A stretch of 43,868 nucleotides of DNA. Origin: a virus. Each line of letters opens with the position of its first letter. Positions within the stretch are counted from its first letter, which is position 1. Below are positions 1 to 12,100 of the stretch, one piece after another. The notes below the pieces were generated by a model. That model ran no database searches and had not been told where the DNA came from. It saw only the letters and a program-made list of their open reading frames with translations. The translations under genes were made by a program, and so were the position numbers. Location of the stretch: positions 1-43,868 of IMG/VR virus record IMGVR_UViG_3300009705_000031; one strand, given 5' to 3'.

Positions 1-3000
1 TCACACTTAAACCCAAGAGGAATAGGAAGAGTTAGGCCTAAATAATTCACAGCTGGAGTAGATCCGATTTTGAGTGGCATACCTTCAGCATGGGTCGCAA
101 CACCACCTATATAAGTAGGCGCCAATCCGCTGGCGGCAACATGGCCTCGCGTTGTTATCGTAAAGTTTCCCTCTCTTGTCGGCGCAGAGAATATTGAGAG
201 ACTCAAGAACTCTGGTTTTTGTATACCTGCAATTCTATCTACTATATCAAATGAATATGAATCTAACCCAAATTCAAATTGCTCGTTTCTATTAGCCATC
301 TGTACTACTTGTAGAGAGTTACTGCTAGTTCCATCAAAGGTGTAACCCTCTATATCAAAAAACGTAGAAACTTGAGATTCGCCTACCCTTAAAAGCCCTG
401 AGGTTTGTACGTTATCGATTCTATAAGCGTTCTGCAATGAATCCGTCATCCATTGATTATTTTCTTTAAAAAACGCGCACTTGAACCTTCTTAACTTTCC
501 AAGATCGTAATCTCTATAGGTGAATTCAATAGATGATATTTTGGCTTTATTTATAAATGAATGTCTGTTTGACTCAACGGATGCTGGCTTACTGTATGGC
601 AAATAATCAAGCCCCTCCCTTGAGAAACCAAGAGCGTTGCTTGGGTCTTCATAAGTTGCATCAGCATAAACCCGCACTAGTTCGCCATGCCACTTTGTTC
701 TATAGATACCATCAAAGTCCCCAGTATCGCTATCTATAACATCCGCTCCATTATGGGAAACAAGCCCTACGATCAAGGTGCCCTCAATATTAATTCTTGA
801 ATCAAAGCTATCTTTATTGATGTCATCAAAAGTCTGAATATAACTGGTAGCGATGGGTTGTCCATCCAAGATTTCGCTAGTACGACCCTTGCTATCATTA
901 TATAAAATAGTTTTGTCGCTAGAAGAATTTTTTATTAAAGATCCCGTAGAAATAGCCTGAGACAATGTTGATCCCGACAATACTACTTCTCCTCGCCACC
1001 CCTGATTTCCAGCAACGCTAATTCTCTCATATGCTGGCAAGACTGAAAGTACTTGTGCGTCTTGCACGCCGTCTACATATAGGGGAGGGTGGTTATCGAG
1101 ACGGACTTTCTGTGCTTCATTGGTGGGCGGGAAAGGAAATTTAAGAGTAGTCTGTCTATCGCCACGCCGTTCAGAGCCATATAGTAATTTACGCTTATAG
1201 ATCAGCACTGTGCCGAATCCGTTATTTACTGCGGGCACGGAACCCTCTTGTGTTATTGTTTCTCTGGGGTCATCCTTATAAAGCGTGAGAACTGGCAAAA
1301 CCCTCCTTACGTCAGTATCATCTGAGCCTTTGATAGTAGTATTTTCTTCTACATCAACAGTGATTTTGGCGCTTTCTAACACCCGAACAGAATTGTCCTG
1401 AGAGGATATTTTCTCTACGTTATAAAACGAGCATAGCCCACTATGTTCCTCATTTATATCAAAAATATTCGCAGGAAATTCACTACCCAAACCCTTGCGA
1501 TATGAGTACATGTTATTAAGGTTATATGGGTATTTTGAATTAAATTCTTCTATAAATGTAAAATATGGACTAGACTGCAATACCCTCTGATCGCTAACGA
1601 ATTCATAGTCCTTGGAAGCTCCCGTATCTCCGAATACAGCACTTCCATAAGGAGTCATTAATACTATTCTTCCAAATGCCACATCGTACATGTCTTCCAT
1701 TCGGTAGGCTATTGTTTTGCTGTTTTCAAAACCTTCTTCAAAAGTGATTGCCTCTTCAGCAAAAACTTTAACGTAAGCAGGAGTAGTTTTACCAGATGTT
1801 AGTACAAGATCACCAAAAGAACCATTAGCATTATTGCTAGTTGCTGGAGTTATTTTCTGAATAAAATCAAAGTTTCCATTTTTGTTGAGCTCATACACAT
1901 ATAATCTATGGGCTATATCTAATCCTGTAATATCAAATTCATTAACATATGAGGCTCCATGAGCGACGAGCATCCCTCGATCACACCTAAATGAATATCC
2001 AAAAGGCTGATTCAATAAAGAGATAGCCCCAGAACTGAACTTGCCCATCACTCTTCGCATATTAGAACTTGTGTTGGCGTTGTTCCAAGAGTCCTGAATC
2101 TTCTCCCCCGCAGAGTCCCACACTCGCTGATCCATCTGTGCGTCTATCCCTCTGTCATTAGGATCACTAGCGGTTATAGAGCTGTAGTAGGTTGGGTGAA
2201 TAGGAGTTGAAAGCACGTCGCCCGGAGGAAGAATATAATAAGTAGAGTAGGTATAATAAGATGAATTTTTTGCGCTCCAATCGCTGGCAAAACCCTGATC
2301 AGACTGGTGCTGTCTACTCAGCGGCGGAAGCATCTCCATACTAAAGTAGAGATCCGCACGTAATTTACTACACCATACATCAAGGGTCTGTTGCGAACGG
2401 CTACCTTTTCCAGTAAAGTTCCACTGGTCCATGTCTTCTTTCTCGCTATCGCTAAACCTTCGATAGTCAGATCCTTCCAGCAGTTCGCCAAGCTGATTAT
2501 TCGGACCCAAAGTATAGTCTTCGCCATCGGAGCCTATAACAACTCTCCTTAACTCGCTTCTGAGTGTTGGATACGTTTTTTCTAAATATGTATCGGTTCT
2601 TATAGACTCTTGTTTAAATACTTTAATTTTCCCCTCATCTGTGCCAACAAGAAGCGAATCATCACTAAACATCATCGAGGGGGGAGACCCATACCAATAC
2701 CCATATTCATATATGTTATCATTACTACTATGGGCGTTATAAAAATATTTTTCAAGATCTCCGAAATGTGTTACGGTGTTTACTTCATTGGGATTACCCT
2801 TAGAAACTCTGCTTGTATAATCCAACACTTGGGTGTTTATCTGCTGGTTACAGTTAACAATAACAATCGATCCATTTTTATCACGGGCAGACACGCCGTC
2901 GTGAATAAAATCTCGAATAAATGAATTAGACTTAGTATGTCTATCTATAAAGTCTTGAGTATTCGGATCGTCACGCCCCTGTCTTTTTTCCTTGTCCAAG

Positions 3001-6000
3001 TCTTTTTGTATTGTGTCAAGCATGGCGTCTGTCCCTCTACCAACGGTAGACAAATATGGGAATACGGTATTCGCAATAGCTATTATCGGCCTAACTCCTC
3101 CCGTAACATCATCAGCCTTCATACATATACTAAAACCAAACCCATCAGCAAAAAGAAAATTACTAGTCAATAAAGAAGCAGACATCGGAAAATCATATGG
3201 ATCACTATTAAAATTTAAAAAGGGCGCTATGTTGTCCTCGTAGAACTGAGTGTTATCGCCGCCACCTTGCGAAAGAGGGGCGTCCAAATAGTGTGAGAAA
3301 CCCTCATTTTTTACATAATAGAGGTTTGTATCCAGTCCATTGTTTCTTGACGATGCTCCTTCGCCTGTCTGAAGCGTCCGATCACCTTCCATGCCCGTAC
3401 CCGTTGCTCCACCAAGGTCTCCGCCTCCACCGCCCATACCCATACCACCGCCTCCACCTCCACCGAGACTATCTCCACCGAGATCTGTGCCGCCCATAAC
3501 GTCCATGTCATCCCCAAAATTATTTCCGCCACCTTCATCTCCGCCACCTCCGCCACCTCCGCTCCATGATGGAGTCCATTTTCTAGGGTATCCGCAATTA
3601 TAACTATGTCCATCTCCACCAGTGGCACCACGTTTACGGTTGATAGGTCTATATATTTGTTTAAAATTAGAAATCATAGCCCTATACCAATATAGGTTTT
3701 CTAGCTGAGAAAGGTTTCTATAGATTTTCAAGCCTGATGTATCACCACACAGGAGAGGGGTCTTTTGCTTGCCTATCTGAGAGTCCGAGTGGTCATCTTT
3801 ATTATAATAAACAGTGTCGCTATCTTCTAGAGGTCCAACGTGTGGATTCCTTGTAGATGCGGTAATTTGCTCATCTACCGTTATTCTACCAATGACCTCT
3901 CCATTGGGACCAGTATGAGCTCCGGAGGTGCTGTGAAACATGTCTATCTTATAGAGCCAAACTCTTCCGTGCCCAGCATGAACAGGCTTTCGGGCTTTAT
4001 ATCCATACGGAGATAAGATTCTGGTCTGAACTGCTTTATCAGAGTTTTTTTCAAACCTCCCATAAGAATAATCATCTATCTTATTCCAGTCAATATCACG
4101 GTCGTATTTTCCTGTTGCATGATTGATAAATGCTGCGGATAATCCGGCAGTTTCGCGGCTTAGACCAAGATCCAACGCGACTCTTAGGCTTATTCCACGG
4201 CGATTTTTCTCCGCGCTCTCGTCCAAAGCACCAAGCGTATTAGTAATAGGTATTCCACCTTGGGCCTCATGGTATCTCCCAAAATAATCAACCCCTCCTG
4301 TAGAGCTATACGTATTACCAACCTCACTGATAGCAAGCCAATAACTAGGCGTCTCACTGCCGGAGTGAACGTCATCTGGTTCGGTTGGCTGCTTTACTAT
4401 ATCTATAGACTGACCGAACATATAGCCCCACGGCACTAAATCCATACCGTTACGGGTATAAGCATCCGCCCCATGATACCCAGCATATCCTGCCAGTTCT
4501 GTGACCCCATTTTCATCTATATAAGGAGTAGTCCCCTCGCCTATCATGCCGTCTCCGTTAAGGCCGTTAGGAGAGAATAACGTTTGCTTGTATCTCCAAG
4601 CGCCAAGATTGCTATCGTCTTCTGGGTGATGAGCCCATGATATTCCATCAACGTCCCGAAGAGAAGAGGTGTCTGTATTTACCGTTAGGTTTTTATCATC
4701 ATATAGATAATATTCCGCATCTGAAGATGTGCGTTTTACATACTTAATACCATTAATAGGATGTACAATATCTTTTGGGGTCTCGTTTAGTCCTCCATCA
4801 ATCTTGATTCTATCGCCATCCCCTAATAGCTCGGTGTCAAATGTTCCATCTCCAGAGGGACCTCTTATTGTAATTTTATTTCCCGCGATGGCGTTTATAA
4901 ACCCAGCACGGCGCTCATAAATATCAACCCTTCCGCAATGCTTGGATATTCCTAGCTGATAATAATAAGAAGGATAAGAATAATTAACTTCGATGGGAAC
5001 CCTATAGAAGTAAGTTACTTTGTCCTCGACGCACTCATCTTTCCATATCAACTCAGAGTCATCCCTTGATTTGAGACTTAATAATGTTACATCGCTAGGC
5101 GTTGACCTCTCACTGAAATCAACAACAAGTCCCTGAAGAACGTCGGTAATTTCGCCCTTTTCGTTCTTTACCTGACTAAAAAATACACCACTTTCTTTAT
5201 TCTTTAGCGCAGCCGCAGGCATTGCCGGACACCCGGGAGGTTGAACACCCTCGTTAACCCTCTTCTTAATGTCATCATCGCCCGATACAAATGGATTATC
5301 TACGACCGTAGCTGGAACGCCACAAAGCCCTATTCCCAGTTCCTCATCACCTACCCCATCATAAGGAGGAGGCCTACTAGCACAGTTGTAATCCGCGCAT
5401 TCTTGCGGAGACGTTTCTGTCCATCCCGGCTCGTAGGGGCTCAGGTTCCAAGTCCATACATTTCCAGTATAGGTAGAGCATATCCCACTACTATCTTCAG
5501 TAGTCGAACCTATCCCCAAAGATTCAGCAACATCTCCACTGAAGCTCATACTATATCCAGCTTCTACGCCAGCATTAGTTCCGTCTTCACCACCCCCACC
5601 TGCAAACTCTGTTAAATTTCTAGCTGCGGTTCCAACATCTGGAAAAATAATCCCACTAATAAGTTCAGTGTCAGAGAATGTTTCCTCACCACCAACCTTA
5701 TCATACGTAACAGAGAAGCAAAAAAAAGTAGTCCTCACACCCTGTACTAGAGTCTCGTTGGTAAGATAAACTTCTTGAGAATGACCTCTATAGGCAACGA
5801 TAGCTATATCATCTAGAATTTTGATATCACTTGGACGGAATTCAAGCTTCTCATAGTCTGTGCTGGGGTTGCTTTTGAAACGGCCACGATTACGATAAGG
5901 GCTACTCAAAAAACCAGAAGCAGACGCCGCTCCTTCATTTAGAACATCAAAAGAAGCTACCTTGTCATTGAAGTTTGTGAACTGCTGAATTCCGCCGGGA

Positions 6001-6107
6001 GGTTCCATAAAAAGATCCGCACCCCTATTACGCTGGTATACACCGGCATCGTCGGTCTGGTCATTCTGTATATGTAATGATTTTGTGGATGTTTTTCTTT
6101 TTGCCAT
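1..6107 (-). CDS. Giant tail tip/fibre-type protein (N-terminal 2,035 residues; 3' end outside window)
   Basis: Starts at the ATG at 6107 (MAKRKTSTKSLHIQNDQ), coupled to the tape measure stop by TAATG. I followed the frame to position 1 without meeting a stop. The N-terminal 800 residues are beta-rich with scattered Cys. Residues 848-906 are a Gly-rich linker (runs of 5-7 Gly with GDDMDVMGGTDLGG). After it come beta-propeller-like strands: SLLVGTDEGKIKVF (about 1150-1163), then an FG-GAP-like set FGYSFRCDRGMLVAHG, YVYELNKNGNFDFIQKIT and GSFGDLVLTSG (about 1366-1437). The visible end (NFTITTRGHVAASGLAPTYI, then GMPLKIG) resembles the start of MPLYIxG-type repeats of other giant tail proteins. 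It occupies the Dit/Tal position and is probably a tail-tip or receptor protein. Confidence 0.85.
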   Translation of the reverse strand, partial: MAKRKTSTKSLHIQNDQTDDAGVYQRNRGADLFMEPPGGIQQFTNFNDKVASFDVLNEGAASASGFLSSPYRNRGRFKSNPSTDYEKLEFRPSDIKILDDIAIVAYRGHSQEVYLTNETLVQGVRTTFFCFSVTYDKVGGEETFSDTELISGIIFPDVGTAARNLTEFAGGGGEDGTNAGVEAGYSMSFSGDVAESLGIGSTTEDSSGICSTYTGNVWTWNLSPYEPGWTETSPQECADYNCASRPPPYDGVGDEELGIGLCGVPATVVDNPFVSGDDDIKKRVNEGVQPPGCPAMPAAALKNKESGVFFSQVKNEKGEITDVLQGLVVDFSERSTPSDVTLLSLKSRDDSELIWKDECVEDKVTYFYRVPIEVNYSYPSYYYQLGISKHCGRVDIYERRAGFINAIAGNKITIRGPSGDGTFDTELLGDGDRIKIDGGLNETPKDIVHPINGIKYVKRTSSDAEYYLYDDKNLTVNTDTSSLRDVDGISWAHHPEDDSNLGAWRYKQTLFSPNGLNGDGMIGEGTTPYIDENGVTELAGYAGYHGADAYTRNGMDLVPWGYMFGQSIDIVKQPTEPDDVHSGSETPSYWLAISEVGNTYSSTGGVDYFGRYHEAQGGIPITNTLGALDESAEKNRRGISLRVALDLGLSRETAGLSAAFINHATGKYDRDIDWNKIDDYSYGRFEKNSDKAVQTRILSPYGYKARKPVHAGHGRVWLYKIDMFHSTSGAHTGPNGEVIGRITVDEQITASTRNPHVGPLEDSDTVYYNKDDHSDSQIGKQKTPLLCGDTSGLKIYRNLSQLENLYWYRAMISNFKQIYRPINRKRGATGGDGHSYNCGYPRKWTPSWSGGGGGGGDEGGGNNFGDDMDVMGGTDLGGDSLGGGGGGGMGMGGGGGDLGGATGTGMEGDRTLQTGEGASSRNNGLDTNLYYVKNEGFSHYLDAPLSQGGGDNTQFYEDNIAPFLNFNSDPYDFPMSASLLTSNFLFADGFGFSICMKADDVTGGVRPIIAIANTVFPYLSTVGRGTDAMLDTIQKDLDKEKRQGRDDPNTQDFIDRHTKSNSFIRDFIHDGVSARDKNGSIVIVNCNQQINTQVLDYTSRVSKGNPNEVNTVTHFGDLEKYFYNAHSSNDNIYEYGYWYGSPPSMMFSDDSLLVGTDEGKIKVFKQESIRTDTYLEKTYPTLRSELRRVVIGSDGEDYTLGPNNQLGELLEGSDYRRFSDSEKEDMDQWNFTGKGSRSQQTLDVWCSKLRADLYFSMEMLPPLSRQHQSDQGFASDWSAKNSSYYTYSTYYILPPGDVLSTPIHPTYYSSITASDPNDRGIDAQMDQRVWDSAGEKIQDSWNNANTSSNMRRVMGKFSSGAISLLNQPFGYSFRCDRGMLVAHGASYVNEFDITGLDIAHRLYVYELNKNGNFDFIQKITPATSNNANGSFGDLVLTSGKTTPAYVKVFAEEAITFEEGFENSKTIAYRMEDMYDVAFGRIVLMTPYGSAVFGDTGASKDYEFVSDQRVLQSSPYFTFIEEFNSKYPYNLNNMYSYRKGLGSEFPANIFDINEEHSGLCSFYNVEKISSQDNSVRVLESAKITVDVEENTTIKGSDDTDVRRVLPVLTLYKDDPRETITQEGSVPAVNNGFGTVLIYKRKLLYGSERRGDRQTTLKFPFPPTNEAQKVRLDNHPPLYVDGVQDAQVLSVLPAYERISVAGNQGWRGEVVLSGSTLSQAISTGSLIKNSSSDKTILYNDSKGRTSEILDGQPIATSYIQTFDDINKDSFDSRINIEGTLIVGLVSHNGADVIDSDTGDFDGIYRTKWHGELVRVYADATYEDPSNALGFSREGLDYLPYSKPASVESNRHSFINKAKISSIEFTYRDYDLGKLRRFKCAFFKENNQWMTDSLQNAYRIDNVQTSGLLRVGESQVSTFFDIEGYTFDGTSSNSLQVVQMANRNEQFEFGLDSYSFDIVDRIAGIQKPEFLSLSIFSAPTREGNFTITTRGHVAASGLAPTYIGGVATHAEGMPLKIGSTPAVNYLGLTLPIPLGFKC

Positions 6108-9100
6108 TATGTTTTATTCTCGTTATCAGAGTCTCGTTGTTTAAAGGCTTGCTTTATTTTCTCGTCTGTTGATTCAATTAGCTCTTCAGCAATATTCTTG
6201 ACTATTTTCTTAATTGCCCGAGTTGAAAATCCGGGAATATTTAGACTTCCATTAATACTGATTGTATGATTTATATTCATATCTGCCAGACTACTAATTG
6301 TATTACTTAACATGGTAGAAAGCCCACTGAATAATGTAAAAGCTTGAGTAAATGCAGATAAAGAATCACTAATTGAAGAAACAATATCTCCAAAGCCTCC
6401 TCCACCTCCACCACCCTGAGCAGCAACCGGATCATGTGAACCATTTTTCAGATATTGAACAGGACCGCCTTTAGCAAACCGTTGAACTCCATTATTAATA
6501 TCTCTCATAAAGCCTGTACCATACTTGTCAACGGCGCTTTTCTTCATTACAAATTCACCGGGAGTTAACATTGCCGGAACCGTGTCTGTTCCCCGAGGAG
6601 TGAATACTGAACCGCCGGAGGCAAAACGTTGCGCACCCCCATCGTTCTCATTTAAGTTTTCCATCAATGCGTTCCTACCATTAGAAATAGCGTTCTTCTG
6701 AGATATAATTTGCGCGGCTCTATACTGTGATTGCTGGACTGGAGATAAAAGCCATTGGTTGGTATCTAATCTAGTGGCTAAATCCTGTAAATCTAAAGGT
6801 AACCATTTCATTGGCCAGCCTGACTGATCACCCGGACTGAAAGACTTCCAGCTTGGATCATAAGCAACACCAGTTGATAACCCTGCGGCATCTGTTATCG
6901 TTCCCATTTCTCCAGAAGTTAATTCCGTACCAGCTGCTAACGGGATTCCTTCTAGAGTTCCCTTTTTAGGTGCCCCGAAGTTACCCCCCATGAGGGTGTT
7001 TGAAATAACCTTACCACTAATATAATTAAACAGTTTTCCTTGATCCGCGATCCACTTACCTGATGCTTGTGTTGGGTCTGAACCCATACCTCTTGATAGT
7101 GTAACTAGATCAATGAATTCGCCAGACATGGGATCCTGCTGTTTTTTGAACTCAGGATAAAACTTATCAACAGCTTCGGTTCCAAACACATTCTGAAAAT
7201 CGTAGACACCGACACCGCTATTACTCAATCTGTCTGGAAGAGGCTCTCCCACTCTAACATTTCCCGCGACATAACCTGCTCCGAGTTTATTCGCATTCCA
7301 TTCTTTACCTTTTAGATTCTCTAAAATCCACCCAAAACCCATTTGCTCAAGGACCTTCATACCTACATCTTTTCCAGACGCAGCGGCTGAAAGGACGAGC
7401 TGGCCAATATCGAACGGCATCGTGTAGTTTAACCCTCCATCCATAAGGTCCGAGGCGTTCCTCCTAGCATTTCTCATTCCTGCTCCTCGATCAAGGCCGC
7501 CTAGCTGTCTTTCGTCTTGACCCTCTCTCATTTTTCTAGCACGCTCTAGCTCTTCTGGCGTCATAACTTCGGAGGTTTGGTGCGCCTCCGCCTCAGCCAC
7601 CTTATCGCTCATATCATCAAGCCAATTCCCTATGTTTACCTTTTTTCCAGCATACGCGGCGAGTTGCGCTTGCTGATAACGTTCACTCTCGCCCATAGAC
7701 TGACTTGTATCCCCCAGCGTGTTTTTGTATTCCTCAGAAAACTCTGCGTCTTTATCAAACATTGGAAGACCCTGATCTACCCGCTCTTGTTGCTGTATGT
7801 ATGCATCCTGACTTGGCGCATCATCGCCTTTCAGTTGGTCAGCAGCTGCCCTACTCTCCTGTTCTCTATTGCCTCTTTCTTCAGATTCTTCCCGAGACGT
7901 AGTGTTTAAGGTTTTTTCTTCCGGGGTCATTGATTCGTAGAAGCTAGTTCCGGGACTAGCAACCTTAACCTTTTGCTCTCTTACCCATGCTGCGTGTTTA
8001 GCTGGCGCTGCTTCCCGTTCCGCTTGCCTTTTTTTATCATAAGCATTTTTCTGAGCCCACCACTCCTTAGTTTCATCTTCCTTCTTTTTAGCAAGAACAG
8101 CCATTTCTGCCAAAACCTTCTTTTGTTTTTCTGCTTTTGTAGCAGCCGCTGCCTCTCTTGCTACCTGCTGAACCTTTCCCCAAGCGCCATGACGCCTTGC
8201 CCATTCTGCATCCGTCAACCCTTCGTCGTAATGGGCGACTTCTCCGTACGTATGGCTGGCGCCTAATGCTTCATACTCTTTTGACACACCAAACGCCCCC
8301 TCTACGCCGGTGAATGCTCCTGCCGCAGGTCCTTTTCGCTGTTTTGCCATTTCTCTATTCGTTTTTTCGTGCCTCGCTTGGTTTGCGGCGTCTGCTCTCT
8401 CCTGCCTGAGTCGATTATGTATTTGTGTCAGGCGAAGTTCCTCCTCTGCACGTTTCCGGTCTGCGGTCTTCGCGTTACTACTGATCTTAGCATCCCTAAG
8501 CTTTACGGCCTGACTTCTGAGCCAATCGGTAAGGGGGCTATCGCTATAACCTGAACTGTCCTGCGAGCTCTCGGCTTCCGTGAATGCATCAAGAGTACTA
8601 TTTATCCAGTTGGCTCCTTCCATAGCCATACCGCTGGCATGAACCGAACCCCCGTCATCAAAATAAGAAACCTCACCTCCCTGACTAAAATGAGCCCCTT
8701 GATTTATATTTCTCATAAACCCTGTGCCGTATTTATCAACGGCGGATTTTTTCATAACAAACTCGCCCGGCGTTAACATAGCAGGAACAGTGTCAGTTCC
8801 CTTAGGTTTAGGGTTCGCGGAAGATCCAACACGTCCACCTGTTGCAAAACCAGCCATCGGGTCTACCCTATCGGGTGCATCATTTCCGCCTAGCCAGTTT
8901 GGAACACCCGTAGTCTTGAATAAGTTATCAAACATACCCGGAGCGGTCCCGTTGGCCATCGTCATCGCTTCTCTTGTCGATCCCTGCATTTTCCTAAGGG
9001 CGGTATCTACCTTCTTGAAATTCCAGAATAACCCAATCAGTCTCTCTGCTTCTCTGTCTGGTATACCGCCCTCATACCAATTCTCATAAGGAACTGATGA

Positions 9101-12100
9101 CCACTTCCATAGGGCTTTCATAGTTTTTTCACCAACACCACCGGCAATTTTTTGTGCATCAAACTGAATACCACCATCTGGAGTAGCTCCTGTAATACCC
9201 CCAACACTAACTATCCCCATAACATCGTCGGCTAACATTTTGAAATACGGGAACAGCGCATCGAAACTATCAGAATCACGCTTGACATCCGTTACTTTTT
9301 GTATTTTCTTTTTCTGTTTTCCTGTTCTTGGGTCTGTAACACCGTCTGCACCCCTAAGTCCTGTATACTCAGGAAGTCTCCCCACTTTATATGGCGCCCC
9401 TTTTAAGCCCGGATATTCACCTAAAGAGGTTAGCATCGCTTGTTTTTTGTTGGCTTTAGTAGCATAGAAAACATCTAAATTTGGAACAACATCATTAGCA
9501 ATTCCCACAGCAAGAGCGTCAGCTTGAGCCGCAGCATCTTTTTCTTCCTCCTTAACAATCTCTGCAACAGAATTAAATAAACCAGTCCCTAGATCGCCTG
9601 TAGCGCCGGAACCCTCTATTGCGGTCAATAGATCGGTGAGTTGCCCCGCAAGAAATGTCGATGATTGTTTTTTATTACTGTTGAATTCACTCATAAAGTT
9701 GCTAGCGATACCAGTGGTTGCAAAACTAGCCTTTGTGAAGTTTCCATACATCTCCCCCCCGTGCCCGGAGATAATATCGTTAAGATCCGGCGATAAGATA
9801 GTCTTATCTGCATCCCAAGGAACATAACCTAAACCCTCAAGCGCTATTCCTTCGGCATTGTCTCCGCTGGGAGGCCCCTGTGTGAGGCCGGTAGACATTC
9901 CCCATCCAGAAAGAAGACCTCTAGCACCACCGCCGCCAACGTCTTTCAAGCTAATGTGGGCCATTGATGTTTTTTGACCATCGCTGCTGTTCATGAATGT
10001 ATCAAAGCTGGCTTTATCAATATCTCCGAGAATACCTGTTACATCATCTGCCGTCGCAGAGTCCGGGTCTTTGTAAAATTTTTCAAGCTTACTTTTGAAG
10101 TTATCGTTATTAAAAAGATTATCGTGTAAATATTTACCGTAATGAGATGAAGCAGACCCAAACGCTAATGGCCCGTTCTTATTTAATCTATCTTTCGGCT
10201 CTTTTATGGATGGATAACCCTCAGCACCAACCAGAGCGCTATAGAACATATCGCTCGCATCTTTACCTTCTGTAAATTTAGGAGAGCTCAACCAACTAAA
10301 CTGATTAGCTCCCGGGTTCTCGTACCTAGATGTGAGTAGTGCGGGATTAGGAACCCTCACCCTCTCCATTGAGGTATGTGCAGGCAAACCATCATTTATA
10401 CCCCCCTGACCCGAATCCATTGCTTTGGGGTTTGACTTTAAGGGGTCTGAACCTATTTCTAGATATTTACGATAGGACCTTGAAATCGCTGGAAAGCTGG
10501 AGATCACTCCTGCCGACGCGCCGAACAAACCACTGCTCGGCGCAACCCCCGACGCATACTGTCTTCTAATTGCTTCAGCATTTGATGGGTCAGTCCAATC
10601 CTCGCCTTTCCAATAATCCCAAGCTAAACTATTTGAATTAGACCCTACGATTCCCCCACGCGGAAACGTTTTATTAGAGAAAAATCGATGTGCTGTAACC
10701 ATGTCATTAGGGTCGTGATCCCTAATACCATTAACCATTCGACCGACCCCAATACCGTAGTTCGGAGGTCTCTTGCTAATATTAGCCGTTTTACCCCATT
10801 CTTTAATCGCTTTTTTCGCGTCGTCATTGTATCCTTTTCTCTTAAGAGCTCCGCCGCTAAGCGACAGTAGATCGCCGTCCATTTTAAGGCCATCCCAATT
10901 TCCAGTCATGGGCCAAGCACCCATGTCTGCTTTCATTACCTGCTTATAAGTCAGTCCAAAATCTTTAAACGATTTATCCTTTATCTTAGTAACGGCATTT
11001 GCGGCTGCTCCGTTAACTCCTTTTTTAATTGCAGCGACGTCGGCAAAGATATCGCTGACTTGTCCACCATATTCACCTTTATAACCAAGACGACTAGTAA
11101 CAGGACCACCCCCCGCTAGATACTTAGTACTACCACTATTTATAGCCTGAAGAGTACCAGCGTGCTGCTTCGCGGATTTACTGTTAACTACAAACTCGCC
11201 CGGAGTTAACATTGCGGGGACAGTATCTGTTCCCTTTGGTTTGAATATAGATTGCCCACCAGCAGCGTATATTACACCCCCTTGAGACGCAGTAGTCAGA
11301 ACTTCCCCTGCGGCAGCACCAGCATCCGTCTGCGCCGCCTCTAACACTTTAATAAGCCTCTCGATACTTGACAATAAGTCATCGATCTTATTCGCTTCAT
11401 TGTCAGCCAAAGCCTGCGCCGCAGCAACTTCTTCTGCATTGAGAGCCTTTAAATCATTTATGAGCTGCTCTTCTTTTGTTGTCTTGTTAAATATTTTCTG
11501 CATTTCTTCTGCGGTAAGAGGCTTGCCTGTAGCTCTAATCTTTAACTGATTAGCCATTTGCATCTCTAGTTGCTTCTTAACATCTCCCCCAGTCATACCT
11601 CCACCAAGATCAATATCTTCAAGTGTGTCTAGCAACCCTCCAACAGCTCCTCGCATTTCATCCGGAATACTATTTAGATTTCCTGTCTGCATAACCCTCT
11701 GAAGAGCCATGAAATTTCTATCCATATCCTTCCGCCCTGAATTACTAGCAAAAGTAAACTCAGAGATTAGACCTCTTACTGTATCTCTTTTTCCTTTTTC
11801 TTTCTCTATATCGCCCATAATAGAGGCTGCTAACTTAGACTGATCTGAAAGCTTTTTAAGGTTAGCTGTAAGAGCTTTGGTCTCAGAGCCTAATTTCATT
11901 TGTTGGTTTTGGACATCTGCTATTACCTTTGAGTCTTGACCACCTCCAGCTCCAGTCTCATTGCGCAATCTATCTGCAAGTTCTTTTGATTTTTCTCTTC
12001 TTCTGTCTAATTGTATTTGTGTAGACCTTACTCCACCTCCCTGCATGCCCATTGCCTGTAAAGGCGCGCGCCTTCTGGCTTCCTCAGCACCTTTGACTTC

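Noticed and set aside
3311-3631. Overlapping frames on both strands in the Gly-rich stretch of the giant tail protein
   Set aside because: They come from low-complexity GGN codons; the main frame is continuous and coupled to the tape measure gene.
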